Positions 13,501-26,461 of a stretch of 64,000 bases of DNA are shown piece after piece. The DNA is from Carnegiea gigantea (lineage: Eukaryota; Streptophyta; Magnoliopsida; Caryophyllales; Cactaceae), in contig JAKOGI010000355.1 in assembly GCA_029747015.1 (NCBI GenBank), forward strand, positions 1 to 64,000. Direction: 5' to 3'. The notes beneath the pieces were generated by a model. It was not told the DNA's origin and did not search any database. It saw only the letters and a program-made list of their open reading frames with translations. The translations under genes and the position numbers were made by a program. How positions within the stretch are numbered: the stretch's first letter is position 1; each line of letters starts with the position of its first letter.

Positions 13501-16500
13501 ATTCTGTAACTCCTGTAGGTTATCCAAGTCTCGACAATTGAGCTCTTACCTGCAAATCCAGATATTCTAGAGGGGGTGGACGACCTGATACAGCTTAGTT
13601 ATTTGAACGAGCCTTCTGTTCTCTACAATCTGCAATATAGATATTCACATGATATGATCTACGTATATGCTTCCCCTTTGCTTCCTTTAGTGATGAATCA
13701 TCTTCTTTTGCCTTTGCATTCTTGGGACGATTGGCACATTGACTTCTCATTTTTGCCTGGGTTTTGGCTTTGTAGAGTAAAGCAGGTCCTGTTTTGATAG
13801 CAATCAATCCATTCAAAGCAGTGCAATTATATGGAAGTGATCTCATTGCAACTTATAGGCAGAAACTTACCGATAGTCCTCATGTTTATGCAACAGCAGA
13901 TGCTGCCTACACTGAGATGATGAGAGGTCTGATGTTATGCTTAATATTAAGTGAGCATTTGCTTATTTGTTTGTGCTGTTAATTCTTATAGATCTGGCAA
14001 TTCTTTCTTGCAGATGGAGTGAACCAATCTATTATAATAAGGTGACTTTATATTCTTCTATTTAGCATTCAATTAAAATGCAACGATGTCTTCAAACTAA
14101 GTGCACAGTGAAGTTATTTGATTTTAGATTTCGAAACTAAGATAGAAGGAGTTTCCATCTTTTTTTCTTTTTCTTTTTTCTTTTTTGGGTTAGCTGGCAG
14201 GGTTTCTATTCTATTATGGTAACTTTCTACTTTTTACTGGATCACAGTGGAGAAAGTGGTGCTGGAAAAACTGAAACAGCAAAGATTGCAATGCAGTATT
14301 TGGCCACTCTTGGTGGTGGAGGAAATGGAATTGAATGTGAAGTTCTTGAAACAAGTTGTATACTAGAAGCATTTGGGAACGCAAAAACTTCTAGAAATGA
14401 CAACTCCAGCCGATTTGTAAGCATTCCTTGGCTTCCTTTTTGATTCCTTGTTCTGTATTTTATTTAACTTTCTTGCTTTTTAAGTTTCACTCAAATGTGG
14501 CTTGGATTATCCTTGTTCTTCAAACTCCAGCTGTATTTGGCCCAATTGTTTAAGAGATTAGTTATCTTTCTTCCTGATGTGATGCAGGGCAAGTTGATAG
14601 AAATTCATTTCAGTACAGCTGGGAAGATATGTGGTGCACTCATTCAAACATGTAAGTCTCCTTACGAGGTCTATGTTCTCTTCAATTTCTTTGTTTTGGC
14701 ATTGACTGACCTGTTATTCTTCTCTTGGTTGATCCCAAATTTGAATCTATGGACAGTCCTACTTGAAAAGGTGAGGAAGCTTTCTTCACGTCATGTTTAG
14801 ATGCTGCATTAATTATCTTGTTCCAGCCTTAATACGAGTTAATGCATGTGCAGTCGAGAGTGGTTCAACTGGCTAGTGGAGAGCGGTCATACCATGTCTT
14901 TTATCAACTCTGTGCCGGTGCCTTACCTGATCTAAGAGGTGAGATTTTATTTTTGATTCAAAATTGTGAGCGGCTGTTGGCTGTATCTTTTTATAGTAGA
15001 AGCCGTGATTCTTATCGCTTTGGAAAGAAATAGGATGATGGGTTGAAAAGAAATATTCCTATTCTGCAATATTTTTGCACTGGAGACTTTGGCGATAGAT
15101 AGTTTATTTTTCTATTAGTAGGTAGTCATCATCGCTTATTTGCTGCTGCAGAGAGATTAAACATTCGGGTGGCCAATGAATACAATTATCTTAGTCAGAG
15201 TAACTGCATGGTGATTGATGGTGTTGATGATGCACTGAACTTCCACAAACTTCAGGTATTCAATTTATGATGATGTGAAAAGTTCTTATTGCAGTTATGT
15301 CCCTTCCCTCAAAATATTATAACAATCACTAATCATGTCTTCTCACCTCAGAATGCTTTAGATACTGTTCGAATTGGCAAAGAAGATCAGGAAAGAATAT
15401 TTGCAACACTTGCTGCTGTGTTATGGCTTGGGAACATATCATTTCAAGTGGTTGATAATGAAAACCACATTGAAGTGGTGACTGATGAAGGTAATTACTC
15501 CATGTTTTAGGGTAGCTGACTGTGACAGAGATACCTATCCTGAAACTATTCTGTAAGGTGTCTCATTGCTGGTTGGCAATTTCTGTCCTCCAGGAAAGGG
15601 TTCAGGTTTTACGATTTATACTTTGTGATCATACATTTCTTTTTAAGATACTGAATGCAGTGCTGTTGATTTCTTGTTGTTAATTGTCCATTGCATTATT
15701 GCTTGTGAGCTTGTACAAATCTGATGTCTCATGGTTAATAATGAATTTTCATGTTAGCATCCCCCCCCCCCAAAAATCTCAAACTAATGCATCAGTTGCG
15801 ACTTTACATTCGAATAGTTCAAGCGCGTTGTATGGGAGTTATTCCCTGCTCTATGGATTGAAATGTGTTTATAATTGGCTTGCTTTGTTTAATACATCCC
15901 TGATCCACAGCCGATGTTTTCCTAAGAAGGGATACTCTACAACTGCAAGAAAAGATTTAGAACTTAGGTTCTCTGAATCACAGATGATGTGCTTCATTCT
16001 TTTATTTGGGTTGTGGTCAATTTTTGTTCGGCTGTTGATTGATTTGCTTGTTTGGCAGCTCTGGGCATTGTTGCCAATTTGATGGGATGCAGTCAGCAGG
16101 ACTTGATATTGGTTTTATCTACTCGTAATATCCAAGCTGGCAAAGATAGTATTGCCAAGTGGTTGACTTTACAGCAGGTAAAAGGGCTATGTATGATTCT
16201 TCTCATGAATCAACAGTAACTCTATCATGTGTACGCACTATTGGTGGGCTAAATCTCTTCGTTTCCAGGCTATGGATACCAGAGATGCATTGGCGAAGTT
16301 TATCTACGCAAAATTATTTGATTGGCTAGTCGAACAAGTGAATAAATCACTTGAAGTAGGTAACTGGCGAACTGGAAGATCCATAAGCATCCTCGATATC
16401 TACGGGTTCGAGTCATTTCAGGTGTGTTGTTTGAGTCTACAGTCTAATGTATTTTGTCCCTCCATGAAATACAGTTGTATTTCTGCTTACCATTTCCATT

Positions 16501-19500
16501 GGCTTGCAGAAAAATAGCTTTGAGCAGTTCTGCATAAATTATGCAAATGAGAGGCTCCAGCAGCACTTCAATCGTCATCTCTTCAAACTTGAGCAAGAGG
16601 TAGGCATTTGAGCATTTGCCGATGGCTTGTACTTTCTACATTCTTGTGCAACTCTGTAGCATTGGAGTATTGTGATTTTGCCCCAATATTTCTTTTGTCT
16701 GACCTGCCAATTAATGCATGTAAAAACAGCAGAAAATTTTCCATTACATGCCCAAGTCCAGGAAATTATGTCAGCTTTTGTTTAAACTTGTAACTCAAGT
16801 TTCTTATGAACCTGAACATTGAAATTGATTACTTGGCATTCAAATTAGAATAGGCAGACTCCATGAGATACGCTTTCTATGTGAATGGGAAAATGAGACA
16901 TAACATAAGTTTTTGTCAGATGGACAACTGAATTGCCTCTGTGAATAGCGCTTTTTTGATGCCAGATCAGATTGATGATGCAACCCAAAAAAAAAAGAAA
17001 AAGAAAAAAGTAAGAAAAGAGACTAAGAAGAACAAGAAAAAATAAACAGATAGAACACATCATGAGTATTTTTGGCTATCATCTGGATCCAGGACTCTTT
17101 GTAGCATCCATGGATACTTCTACATCTCTATTGGATCTTCTTGAGGTTTTTGTGATGTGCTTGTGAGAGTAACGGTCAGATTTTGAATCTCAGGATTATG
17201 AAGCTGATGGAATTGATTGGACTAAAGTTGATTTTGAAGATAACCAGGAGTGCTTGGACCTTTTTGAGAAGGTAGTGTGTTCCAACTGGGCTTTTCTCAT
17301 TATAAAATAGTTTTCCTGATCTGGCATATTAGTAACAAAATGACTTCAATAGACTCGGATGACAGTTTTCCTTTATCAAATGCAGAAGCCTCTTGGGCTA
17401 TTATCTTTACTGGACGAGGAATCAAATTTTCCCAAGGCTACGGATTTGACCTTTGCCAACAAGCTTGAGCAGCACTTGAGCGATAATTCATGTTTCAGAT
17501 CAGGAAGAGATGGAGCATTCAGTATTCGTCATTATGCTGGACAGGTGGGTGGTTGTAAGCTGACATTCATTTTGTTAATATTTTCCACTTGAAAAGCATT
17601 TATTGTAGGCTGCAGCATACATCCAACATTAACTGGGGCTACTGAATCAAGTATAGAGCATATTTTCAAACAAATAAAATGTCTTGTTTTTCTAAGTTCT
17701 CTCAAATTATGATAATAGAGGAGATTTAATTGTTGATTTAGACTGTGTCTTTTGAATAATTTGAGACTTCAATACTGCTGAAGCATGAGAGAAAATGCGG
17801 TAATGTAATGGATTATTGGCAATACCCCATGGTCACAGGTCAATGCTTTATGCATTTTCAATTTGGTCAGCTTCTGTCTCCCTATGCATATGTGTGCGTA
17901 TGTCTCTCGTGCACCCGTACTGTTAGTCTCTGGGCAAAGCAGAGGGCTGGCAATCTTGTCCTCATGCTACCTTTTCATTCTCAACCAACTCACAAAGAGA
18001 GAATGATCAGAAATGTTTCACTACAATGATGCTTTTGAACTGATCTTGTTTCAAAGAACCTGGTTAGTGGTGGGTCTATTGAAATCAATAGTCTAGCATT
18101 AATTCTTTCTAATTTCCTGGTATACTTTCAAATTTCTTACAAATCATGGGTAAGATCAAATCTATTTGGTATGACATGATCTGTTGTCCATTTTACGGTC
18201 ATTGTTTGTAAAATTTCTCTACTTTATGTGCACTCTCAGGTTCTTTATGAAACGAGGGGCTTCTTGGAAAAGAATAGAGATCCATTGCCTTCTGACTCTA
18301 TCAATCTACTCCTTTCATCGAGTTGCCCTCTAATGCAGCAGTTTGCCTCTGATTCACACAACCGACCCCAGCAGCCTCCTGGTCAAAATGTTCAATCTGC
18401 CATGGATTCTCAGAAGCGAAGTGTCGCTACAAAGTTTAAGGTGACCTTTTTCATGTGTATTGTAAAGCTCATATTTATAGTTAGCTATTTAGTTTCGTCC
18501 ACCTGTACTTGAAATGATGAATTCCTTTCTCATCTGTTGTTACAAACTCTATCTTGGCCTCGGTGATCTTGTGCACTGGTTGTGGCAAAGGCTGTACTAG
18601 TAGAGTACGAGTACAACCCCGAAGATTTGTGCCAGAATTTAATTTATTTCTTTGATAACGGATATATTGCACTCTTAAGTTAATGGACTGGCTTCAGCAT
18701 TGTTCTTTCATCCTCTCCCCCTCCAAAAGAAAGGGGAAAAAATCTAGTAGCAGAATGTGGATAGTCATGAGTATGTTGGTGCTCTTAACCGTTTATCTAT
18801 CTTTCCTTTACATAGATATTTTGCTGCTGCTTCTTTTCTTCTTTTTCTTTTTTTTAACTATGGAGCAAAGAGATTTGCTTCTTTGCTCGCAATATGATTC
18901 ATGAAGACCCCCCCTCTCATGAAGGAAATGCCTAAATCCCATTCTTTTTCTGCAGCACCAACTTTACAAACTGATGCAGGGACTAGAACATACCACGCCT
19001 CACTTCATTCGTTGTATAAAACCGAATAATGAGCAACTTCCTGATATCTATGAGAAGGATCTTGTCTTGCAACAACTAAGATGTTGTGGAGTTCTGGAAG
19101 TTGTTAGGATTGCTAGATGTGGTTACCCTAACAGGATAACACATCAGGATTTTGCCTCAAGGTATATGATCAGGGTCTCCAATAACATTTTGATTGATGT
19201 CTGTACATAAAATTCCCGCCAGATTCTCACACATTTCTTGCCATATTCAGGTACGGGTTCCTGCTTTCAGGCAAGAATATATCACAGGATCCATTGAGCA
19301 TCTCAGTTGCTATTCTACAGCAGTTCAAAATTCAACCTGAACTGTACCAAGTTGGCTACACAAAATTGTTTTTCCGCACTGGGCAGGTCAGTTCATCACT
19401 AATGTGTTCTTTCCTAGTCTCTTCTTGTGTTCCTCGCCTTGTGGTGCTTGACTGCTTGGGGACCTGGTGCCAAAAAAGGTCCTCTATATAGGGTAAAAGA

Positions 19501-22500
19501 GGGTCTTCAAGACCTTATGTTAGCTGTATGAGAGGAGCTCACCTGTACATCCGTCTAACCGTTTATGGGTGTCCTATGCACGGATGGTGAGAGAACATCA
19601 TTATAAAGCCATACAAACACTAGTCACTGTTGATAAAACTATGCTATTATCACCAACAGGCTCCAACACAGGATTCTTGCCAAATCTAAATCCAAATCCG
19701 TGCCCCAAGAGTTCCGCCTTGGTAGCCGCAACGAAATGGCCGCATAAGAAAGGTTTTTGAGTTGGCCAAACTACGTTTTCGCCACGATATGGAACGTGAT
19801 TTCCGCATTGGAGCGATTTTTCCATATCGCGGCTGAAACATCTCGACCGAAACCGCATTTTGAATCCTTGGCTCCAACTGAATATTCTAATTTTGTGATA
19901 TAACTGAGGAGCTGTATTAATTTGATCTGGGAGTCTGCAGCTGGCTAGGAAGTGAAAAATTTTAGTTCTGAAGATGCAAAAAAATAGAACATGATTTGAG
20001 AGTGCTGAATGACTCCCTTTGTAATTTTTGGTTGTAATCTGGTGTGTTCTTCAAGTTTTGAACCTGCGTCTAACTCTATTCAGGAAGTTTGTAAATTACG
20101 GGTTTAGGGCTCAAACGAGAGAAAACAAGAGGATCTCCAACAAGACACTTGTGGTTCGTATCCTTCTGTAGATTCATGCTATTTATCACATAGCAGTCTC
20201 ATAGTATCAAGGTGACAGTGGATGCAAATAGCTCTTTAACCTCGGATTTGAAATTTGCGAAGTACGTAGGTGAATGACCAAATTCTAATGAGGCTACAAT
20301 AACCTGATCTTGGAGCAAGGATGGCAATACAGGGGTTAATGTAAACCACCACATCAACCAGAAACCAAAAAGACAAAAGAAAGAAATAAAGAGAAGATGC
20401 ATGAACTCTTGGTCTAAGTGTAGTGAAATCATTATTAGAAGGAAACACCATCGATGGTGGGTTCAGTGGAGGAGAAAACCATTGGATACTTTTCAATACA
20501 TCCCGCCTAAAAGAGCCATGATTAATAGCAGGAGCATGTGATCAAAATGTTGGCACCAATGTTTCGAACTTAGAACGCACAAGCCAAAAATTGGATTTCT
20601 CACTTTCCATGCGAAAATGGAAGAGAGTACACAACCTAGCAGGCCTGCACCAATGTTCCTTGGGTGGCTGATTCAGATTCTTAAAGACCATGAATACAAA
20701 ATAGTGATGAAATCCTGAAGAGTTTCCTAACATGATATTATTAGTCTACTACCTCGTAAATGACAGATATCGAGCATGTTTTAGGGAATATGTTCTAACT
20801 TTTAGAAAGTAGGTCAGGGAGCTACTAAGAACATGGAGACTTGAACCTGGGAAGGTTTTTGGTGAACGAACAAATGGTTTGTGGTTAGGTTAATACTGCT
20901 CTGCTAGAATAGCAAGGGTTTCGTCTGAGTAGTGCGTTGGAGTTAGCTAGTTTATTAAGAATGTAAAAGAGGATATCTTGTTGGAAGGGTTTCAAAATAT
21001 GTGGCTCCATTGCAAATATTTCTGTTTTGTTTAAGACGATGGGGAAGGACACAAACCATAGATTGTATGAGAAAGTGGATGAGCAAAAAATCTTCTAGAA
21101 ATATCATTTGTAAAAAGAGTGCTATCTTGTGAGCTACCTTAAAATTCCTCATAAACGTTACTCAGTTTTAGAGTGGAGAATCTTTTGTTGGAGCTCATAC
21201 TATATACATTTGGGATGGAAGGCACAGATAAATTCTGTTATGCGATTATAACTGCATATTTTAGACCTCTCTTTAGCAAGATCCACACTGCGGGGTTGTT
21301 AATGTTGATTCTTTGTTTAGAGGAGCAAAACAGGGAGTTTGTCGTGGGAATTTAGATACTTCTTGGTCAAAACTTATGAAAAGTTTTAGCTGAACTTAGT
21401 CAATTCTGAAGATCTGTGCTGATGTGCATTATTTCTTTTGCCTGAGCCACTATAGCTTTACATAGAGTCAAAACAAAAAAGATGCAGTTCTCTTCTTTTC
21501 TTGATGAAACAGATGCTCCTCGGTGCAAATATGCTATACAAAACCTATCTGTGCATGTGTGGATCCATGACTGTCCATTTGTTTCCTGTACAAATCTTTT
21601 TTTACTTCTGTGACCCTTTTTGGGTTGGTTTGTTTGACATTTTAGTATGCTCCAAAATGCAGATCGGATCTTTGGAGGATATAAGAAAAAGGGTTCTGCA
21701 GTCTGTGATTGGATTACAGAAAAGCTACCGTGGCCACAAGGCTCTTTCTCAGTTTCTTGAACTTAAGGCAGGAGTGTCCACATTGCAATCCTGTAAGATT
21801 ATCTCTCTTGCTGTTATTGTTATTTTTATTGTCTGTATGTGTATCTTTCATTTCAAGCTGTTATTCTGCCAAAAACCCCCTTCATTTTGGGAGTGTTGTG
21901 CTGCGGGCTGGATGACCGACTGTTGTATGTGTTGTATGATTTCAAGCAAGTGTGAGAATCCATGCTTCTCCATTACGATTGCGGCAATTTTTTGGGTTCT
22001 TGAAATTCTTCTTTTATCATGACACGGTGAATTTTTTATCTGTGATGCTAGACACTCGGAAGATATCGGTCTTTGTACTTAATCTAGTTTTATGGTCAAA
22101 TCTTTCAATGCAGTCATCCGTGGTGAAAATGCTAGAACAAAGTATGCTTCAATGTTGCAGAATCGCAAATCCCACTCGCAGAGGCATAAGCATAAGCATA
22201 AGCGTAGTGCTTCGAAGGCTTTTGACGAACAGCAGAAAGCAATCATACAATTACAGTCTGGTAAGCTGCAACTATGCCATGGGATGTGTTGTTTTATTGC
22301 GGCCACAATCTTGTAAAATTCGCATTTTCCTAATCTGAAAATGTCTATTCTGCAGTTATACGTGGTTGGTTGACCAGAAGGCATTTTGATAACATGCATG
22401 GCTCTGAAGACTCTTATGTTGAAAGTGCAACTACAATGAAGGAGTTGGATGGCAAAATAATGGAATCGAAGGTATTGGACCTATTGGTGATGTTCATGAT

Positions 22501-24051
22501 TATTGGACGTCAGCTTGATGAAGTATTTCTGCTGCTAGGAATAGGAGCGACAACTTTTATTCTTAACCCACTGCGTAATGAGACAAAGTAATTTGGTGCT
22601 ATTTTTGTTGAAAAATGTTGCCTATGTCTATTTAGCAATACAGTCGATTGAAGAAAATAATAGAAGTCTACCCTTTCAAGTATAATATGGAAATGAAGTG
22701 CGTTAGACAGAAATTGTACGCATGTGTGCGTCTCTCTCTCTCTCTCTCGCTGTATATGTATGTACGTACACCCACCCTTTAAAAAAAAAAAAAAACACGC
22801 ATACGTATATAACTGTGTTATTTCATAATCTTCGTTTACTTATTTAGTTTTCACCAGATTTATGCGTATCATGTAATTTCGGACGTACATTCTTTGTTCA
22901 TTTGAAGGAAAGAACAGTAACCCTTATTTTCTGACCAGGGTTTACCATCGGCAAATATTATGGTAGCGGATAATGTTGTTGAGGAGCTTCAAAGACGAAT
23001 TGAGAGAGCTGAATCAAGTTTGGCTCAGAAGGAACAGGAGAATGCTACGTTGAGATCACAATTACAACAGTATGAGATGAAATGGTCTGAGTATGAGGCT
23101 AAAATGCGGACGATGGAGGATTCGTGGCAGAAGCAGATAACATCCTTGCAGGTATGGGTCTTGAAGTTCCAATACCCTTTTGTGCAAACTTAATACTAGT
23201 TGCTTATTCCTTAGTGGGAAAAGCAAAAATTCAGTACAAGTTGCAAGATGTGTCATAGAAGTGATGCTCTTAACCATCGATGTCAGTTATATGTCAGCAA
23301 CATATTGTCCTGGCTTATTTCTGCTTTCATTTTGTTCCAACATCAAGTGTTATTTAGGAGAGTCAGGCACTCTTAGAAATCTAGATATCAATTACAATAA
23401 TTATCTGTCATTTAAAAGTTTCGCTGGACCAAAAGAAACATTAAGAGAAGGGCATTTAGTAGTGTACTGCAGAAGCCCTTGTCTAATTTTGTTTCACCTT
23501 GAATCTGGTTAATAGGGAGTCCTGAACATTATAATTAAAAAGAACATTTCAATTTGAAACTCTTAAAACCATTGCAGATAAGCCTAGCTGCAGCAAAGAA
23601 GAGTCTTGCCTCAGAGAATGGTGCTGGTCAAGCAGGAAGGCAAGAGGCATCCCCATCCCCTCGTTCTTATGATTCCGATGATCTATCAATGGGACCCCCA
23701 ACTCCTGGGGCAACCACACCTACCAAATATTCAAATCTTATTGCTGAAGTGCGAGAGGCTAATGGAAGTGGGTTGAACCCGGTGAACTGCTTAGCGAAGG
23801 AGTTTGAACAACAAAGGCAAGTCTTTGATGATGATGCAAGAGCCCTTTTTGATGTCAGAGCTTCTCAGCGTACTTCAGGTATGAATTCCTATGATGAACT
23901 TCGGAGATTGAAAATGAGATTCGAGGTTTGGAAGAAAGAGTATAAGATGCGGTTGAAGGAGACGAGAGCAGCGCTTCACAAACTTGGACATTCAGATGTG
24001 GAGAAGCATCGCCGAAAATGGTGGGGAAAGTTCAGTGCCAAAAAACACTAG
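10528..24051 (+). CDS. Class VIII myosin heavy chain, 24 coding exons
   Basis: Plant unconventional myosin, an actin-activated motor; the family works at plasma membrane, plasmodesmata and endosomes. Coding exons, all GT-AG: 10528-11004, 13330-13431, 13519-13662, 13776-13926, 14014-14041, 14248-14416, 14588-14651, 14757-14770, 14854-14938, 15152-15255, 15352-15490, 16059-16177, 16269-16421, 16510-16599, 17194-17271, 17386-17544, 18240-18440, 18956-19161, 19251-19386, 21663-21792, 22114-22260, 22356-22471, 22939-23151, 23578-24051. They join in frame to 1,232 residues, normal for the class. N-terminal plant extension 1-159; SH3-like region 160-205; P-loop GESGAGKT 302-309; switch I NDNSSRF 351-357; switch II DIYGFE 575-580; actin-binding [10 protein letters not shown]; converter [10 protein letters not shown]; three IQ motifs from about 880 to 985; coiled coil 1010-1075; basic tail ending [11 protein letters not shown]. 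Exon 8 has only 14 nt. Introns 1 and 19 (2.3 kb each) carry repeats. No break is visible, so it looks functional. The choice among paralogues (VIII-1, VIII-2, A, B) is not possible by eye. Confidence 0.96.
12452..12469 (-). repeat. C(n)A(n) homopolymer junction in myosin intron 1
   Basis: Thirteen C followed by five A. Confidence 0.85.
12641..12810. mobile_element. 170-bp MITE-like repeat, copy 1 (myosin intron 1)
   Basis: It starts GGATTCAAAATG and ends AAATCCTTGG, an inverted-repeat pair. The interior shares CCACGATATGGAA, GAGCGATTTTTCCAT and GCGACCGAAATCGCATTTT words with copies at 19.7 and 40.7 kb. It has no coding capacity. It sits immediately upstream of a 153-bp tandem duplication. 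Confidence 0.65.
12811..13133. repeat. 153-bp tandem duplication in myosin intron 1
   Basis: Two adjacent copies begin GGCAGCTGAGTGCGCC at 12811 and 12964 and end ACGTATTGAGG. They are nearly identical apart from a few substitutions and the length of an internal T run, which in copy 2 has become T15G7 (13067-13088). High identity suggests a recent duplication. Confidence 0.9.
15761..15776 (-). repeat. C(n)A(n) homopolymer junction in myosin intron 11
   Basis: Eleven C followed by five A, within the intron between exons 11 and 12. Confidence 0.85.
19712..19871. mobile_element. 170-bp MITE-like repeat, copy 2 (myosin intron 19)
   Basis: It shares GGTTTTTGAGTTGGCC, GCCACGATATGGAACGTG, GAGCGATTTTTCCATAT and the right end CATTTTGAATCCTTGG with the copies at 12.6 and 40.7 kb. 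The left terminal repeat is degraded, so the left boundary is approximate. Confidence 0.6.
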
Positions 24052-24054
24052 GGT

Positions 24055-24059
<5 letters not shown>

Positions 24060-24098
<39 letters not shown>
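24060..24098. repeat. (AG)n microsatellite in the myosin 3' UTR
   Basis: An uninterrupted run of about 19 AG units begins nine bases after the stop codon and so is probably transcribed in the 3' untranslated region. Confidence 0.9.
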
Positions 24099-24100
<2 letters not shown>

Positions 24101-25072
24101 TTTGTTTAGGTTATGAACTGTTACAGGATGTGTTCTTGCTAGAACTCCTCTCAGCAACTTGGTGAGAAGTGAAGTTCTGGGGAGCATGTGCATGTACAAG
24201 TTCACGATGCATTGATTCACATAGGCCATAGGTATGTATGATGTATAGTAGAGAGAGTAAATCCAAACCTTGGCTTGCAGGTGTTTAGCGGGAAATTCTC
24301 ACGCCCGATGAGACGCGGGGAACGTTGTGTGTATATACATAACGTAACATATCCGTTGTTAGTGATATATTGTTTGGATTGTTATCGTAGTAAATGTGAT
24401 ATTGAGCATTGTAGGGTGGGGAAAGAGCCTTTTGTTGTATGTGTGCGCTTTGCGCCCACAAATTTGTAGCCATCAATTAGTTTCTGTAGCGGCCGAGTTG
24501 TGTCGCTACTGTATGTGATTATAATCTATTCTTATGTTCACTATTTTCTTCAATCTCTGGCCTAATTACGCACTTCCTTGCTATGTGGCTGTGAGACATG
24601 CATGGACTAATGTCTTTCAGTTCTCTATGTACGCTGTAATTTATGTTCTATAGAATTCCTTGAACCAAGATTATTCATATCATTTCATTTTCGCCAACAT
24701 GCAGCCGCAAATGTGAAGAGAAAAACAAATTCTTTCTTAAACTTAAAGAATGAAAATATAAATGTGCAGAACTAACAGAAGTAATACGTAATCGAACCAA
24801 GCTGTATATAAAATTCTCAAGCTCGAACTCCCCTTGAAAATTTAATAAAATTGAGTTACGTCTAGCTTGTCTGTAATCGAACCAATTGTGCTCGCATCAT
24901 TTTAAAAAGTAGATTATTTTCTGTTTCTTTTCGTCTAAATTTATTACAAGAATTAAAAAAATCCTTCCAACTGAAGTATACACTTCGTTGCCATTTTCAA
25001 ATAAGATACTCTAAATAAATATAACGCAAAATTACAATTAGTTGAAATAATCATTCATTCAAGTCATACAAA
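24099..25072. other. Myosin 3' flank and intergenic DNA
   Basis: The proximal part (to about 24560) is probably 3' untranslated sequence and terminator. No gene is supported in the rest, which is AT rich. Confidence 0.4.
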
Positions 25073-25863
25073 CTGTTCTATTTCGCGTTTGTTAGGACTT
25101 AGTTAAGAGCTTACATTTCCTTACAGCTGCTTACATCTCCTTACAGCTCCTTACATCCTTAATATAATCCTTACATCTTCTTACATCTCCAAACATCTTC
25201 TTACATCTCTTTACATCTTCATACATCTTCTTACATCTCATAGATTTTCTATAGCATTCATTTATTTTAGTTACAGAAATATGTATATTTTTTTAATGAT
25301 ACTACCAATATACAAAATTTATAAATATCTTATGAACACAACATTTATATAAACATAAAAACATAATATAACGACATAAATTATATTTGAGTTTCGATAT
25401 GAAATATATATTATTATAGATGACCATACATTTATTTGTATTTAAAATTATTTATTTAAAATAGGAATTTATTTGAAGAGTTGTATTCAATTTTGTCAAA
25501 AAAGTTTGTTTTTTTTGGGTTATATTTTGGTTATTCGATCAAACTAATGTTCATATAAAAAATCTTGGACGAAATTTTATTTACCAAATTTATGGGAATT
25601 AATATATTTTATTGTTGTGTAATTAACTTAATTAATTGTTTATTTTTAATAAGTATATTATCCTAATATTATTATTTTTCACCCAAAACGTTTATTGTAA
25701 AATAAATTATACTATACAACTCTTCAACAATTCAACAACTCCTTACATCCATCGTTACAGCTCCTTACAACTTCTTATATCTTCTTACAGCTTCTTACAT
25801 TTTCTTACAGCTCCTTACATCTCCTTACATCTATCTATTTATCTAAAACGCGAAATAGAACAG
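25073..25863. mobile_element. Transposon with perfect 18-bp TIRs and CTTACA arrays
   Basis: Perfect inverted repeats CTGTTCTATTTCGCGTTT (25073-25090) and its complement (25846-25863) bound 791 bp. Just inside each end lies an array of the word CTTACATCT/CTTACAGCT (about 25111-25240 and 25735-25835), spaced 9-11 nt. Both arrays read in the same orientation, although the terminal repeats are inverted. The centre is AT rich and has no transposase. No exact target duplication is visible, so the superfamily is unassigned. The element is non-autonomous and the intact ends suggest it is not very old. Confidence 0.8.
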
Positions 25864-26323
25864 GCTCAAAACATCATGGGTCTTAAGAGGATAGCCAGTG
25901 TTTCTTTATAAACTACCAAGTCATGCATCTCTTTAGCAATAGGCCATGACTTGTATGTTACAACGGTTCCAGCCTGATCATTGCTCTGATGCCCTGTGTA
26001 TCGATATAAAACCTACATCGTACTTTTGGGGCCACATATTTTTAGTAGTCAATTAGATGAATATATATATAAAACATAAATGTATGAAGTACGTGCATAT
26101 CAAAGACAAAAACATGCAAGTGACATGTGAAAGCATATGTCCCCCGAACTGGATGTATGTGCTATCGAGTACAATATTGTATAATGCGATTGATACAGTA
26201 AGAACAGGTGAGATTTGTGGCATTAAAGATGTCCTGAAAGACTAGATGGGGACTTGAGCGGTTGACATAGAATTCAGTGGTAGATAATTCTACCCTAGAA
26301 AGTGGAAAGAAAAGGGAGCAGCC

Positions 26324-26348
26324 TTTTTTTTTTTTGTTTGGGGGGGGG
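26324..26348 (+). repeat. T(n)G(n) homopolymer junction
   Basis: Twelve T, a GTTT spacer, then nine G. Confidence 0.85.
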
Positions 26349-26440
26349 TGTTGGGGTGAAAATCAAGGTGCCAATTTGCAGTCTTTTGACACAGATGACA
26401 GTAAATAAACATCACATGTGGGCGGGCATGTCAGAGTGAT

Positions 26441-26461
26441 GGGGGGGGGGGGGGGGGGGGG
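26441..26461 (+). repeat. Poly-G run of 21
   Basis: Uninterrupted run of 21 G, with potential to form G-quadruplex structure. Its true length should be regarded as uncertain because such runs are error-prone in sequencing. Confidence 0.85.

Noticed and set aside
25111..25835. CTTACATCT repeats as a CRISPR-like array
   Set aside because: Units are 9-11 nt, variable, with no constant repeats or unique spacers, and lie inside a TIR-bounded plant element.
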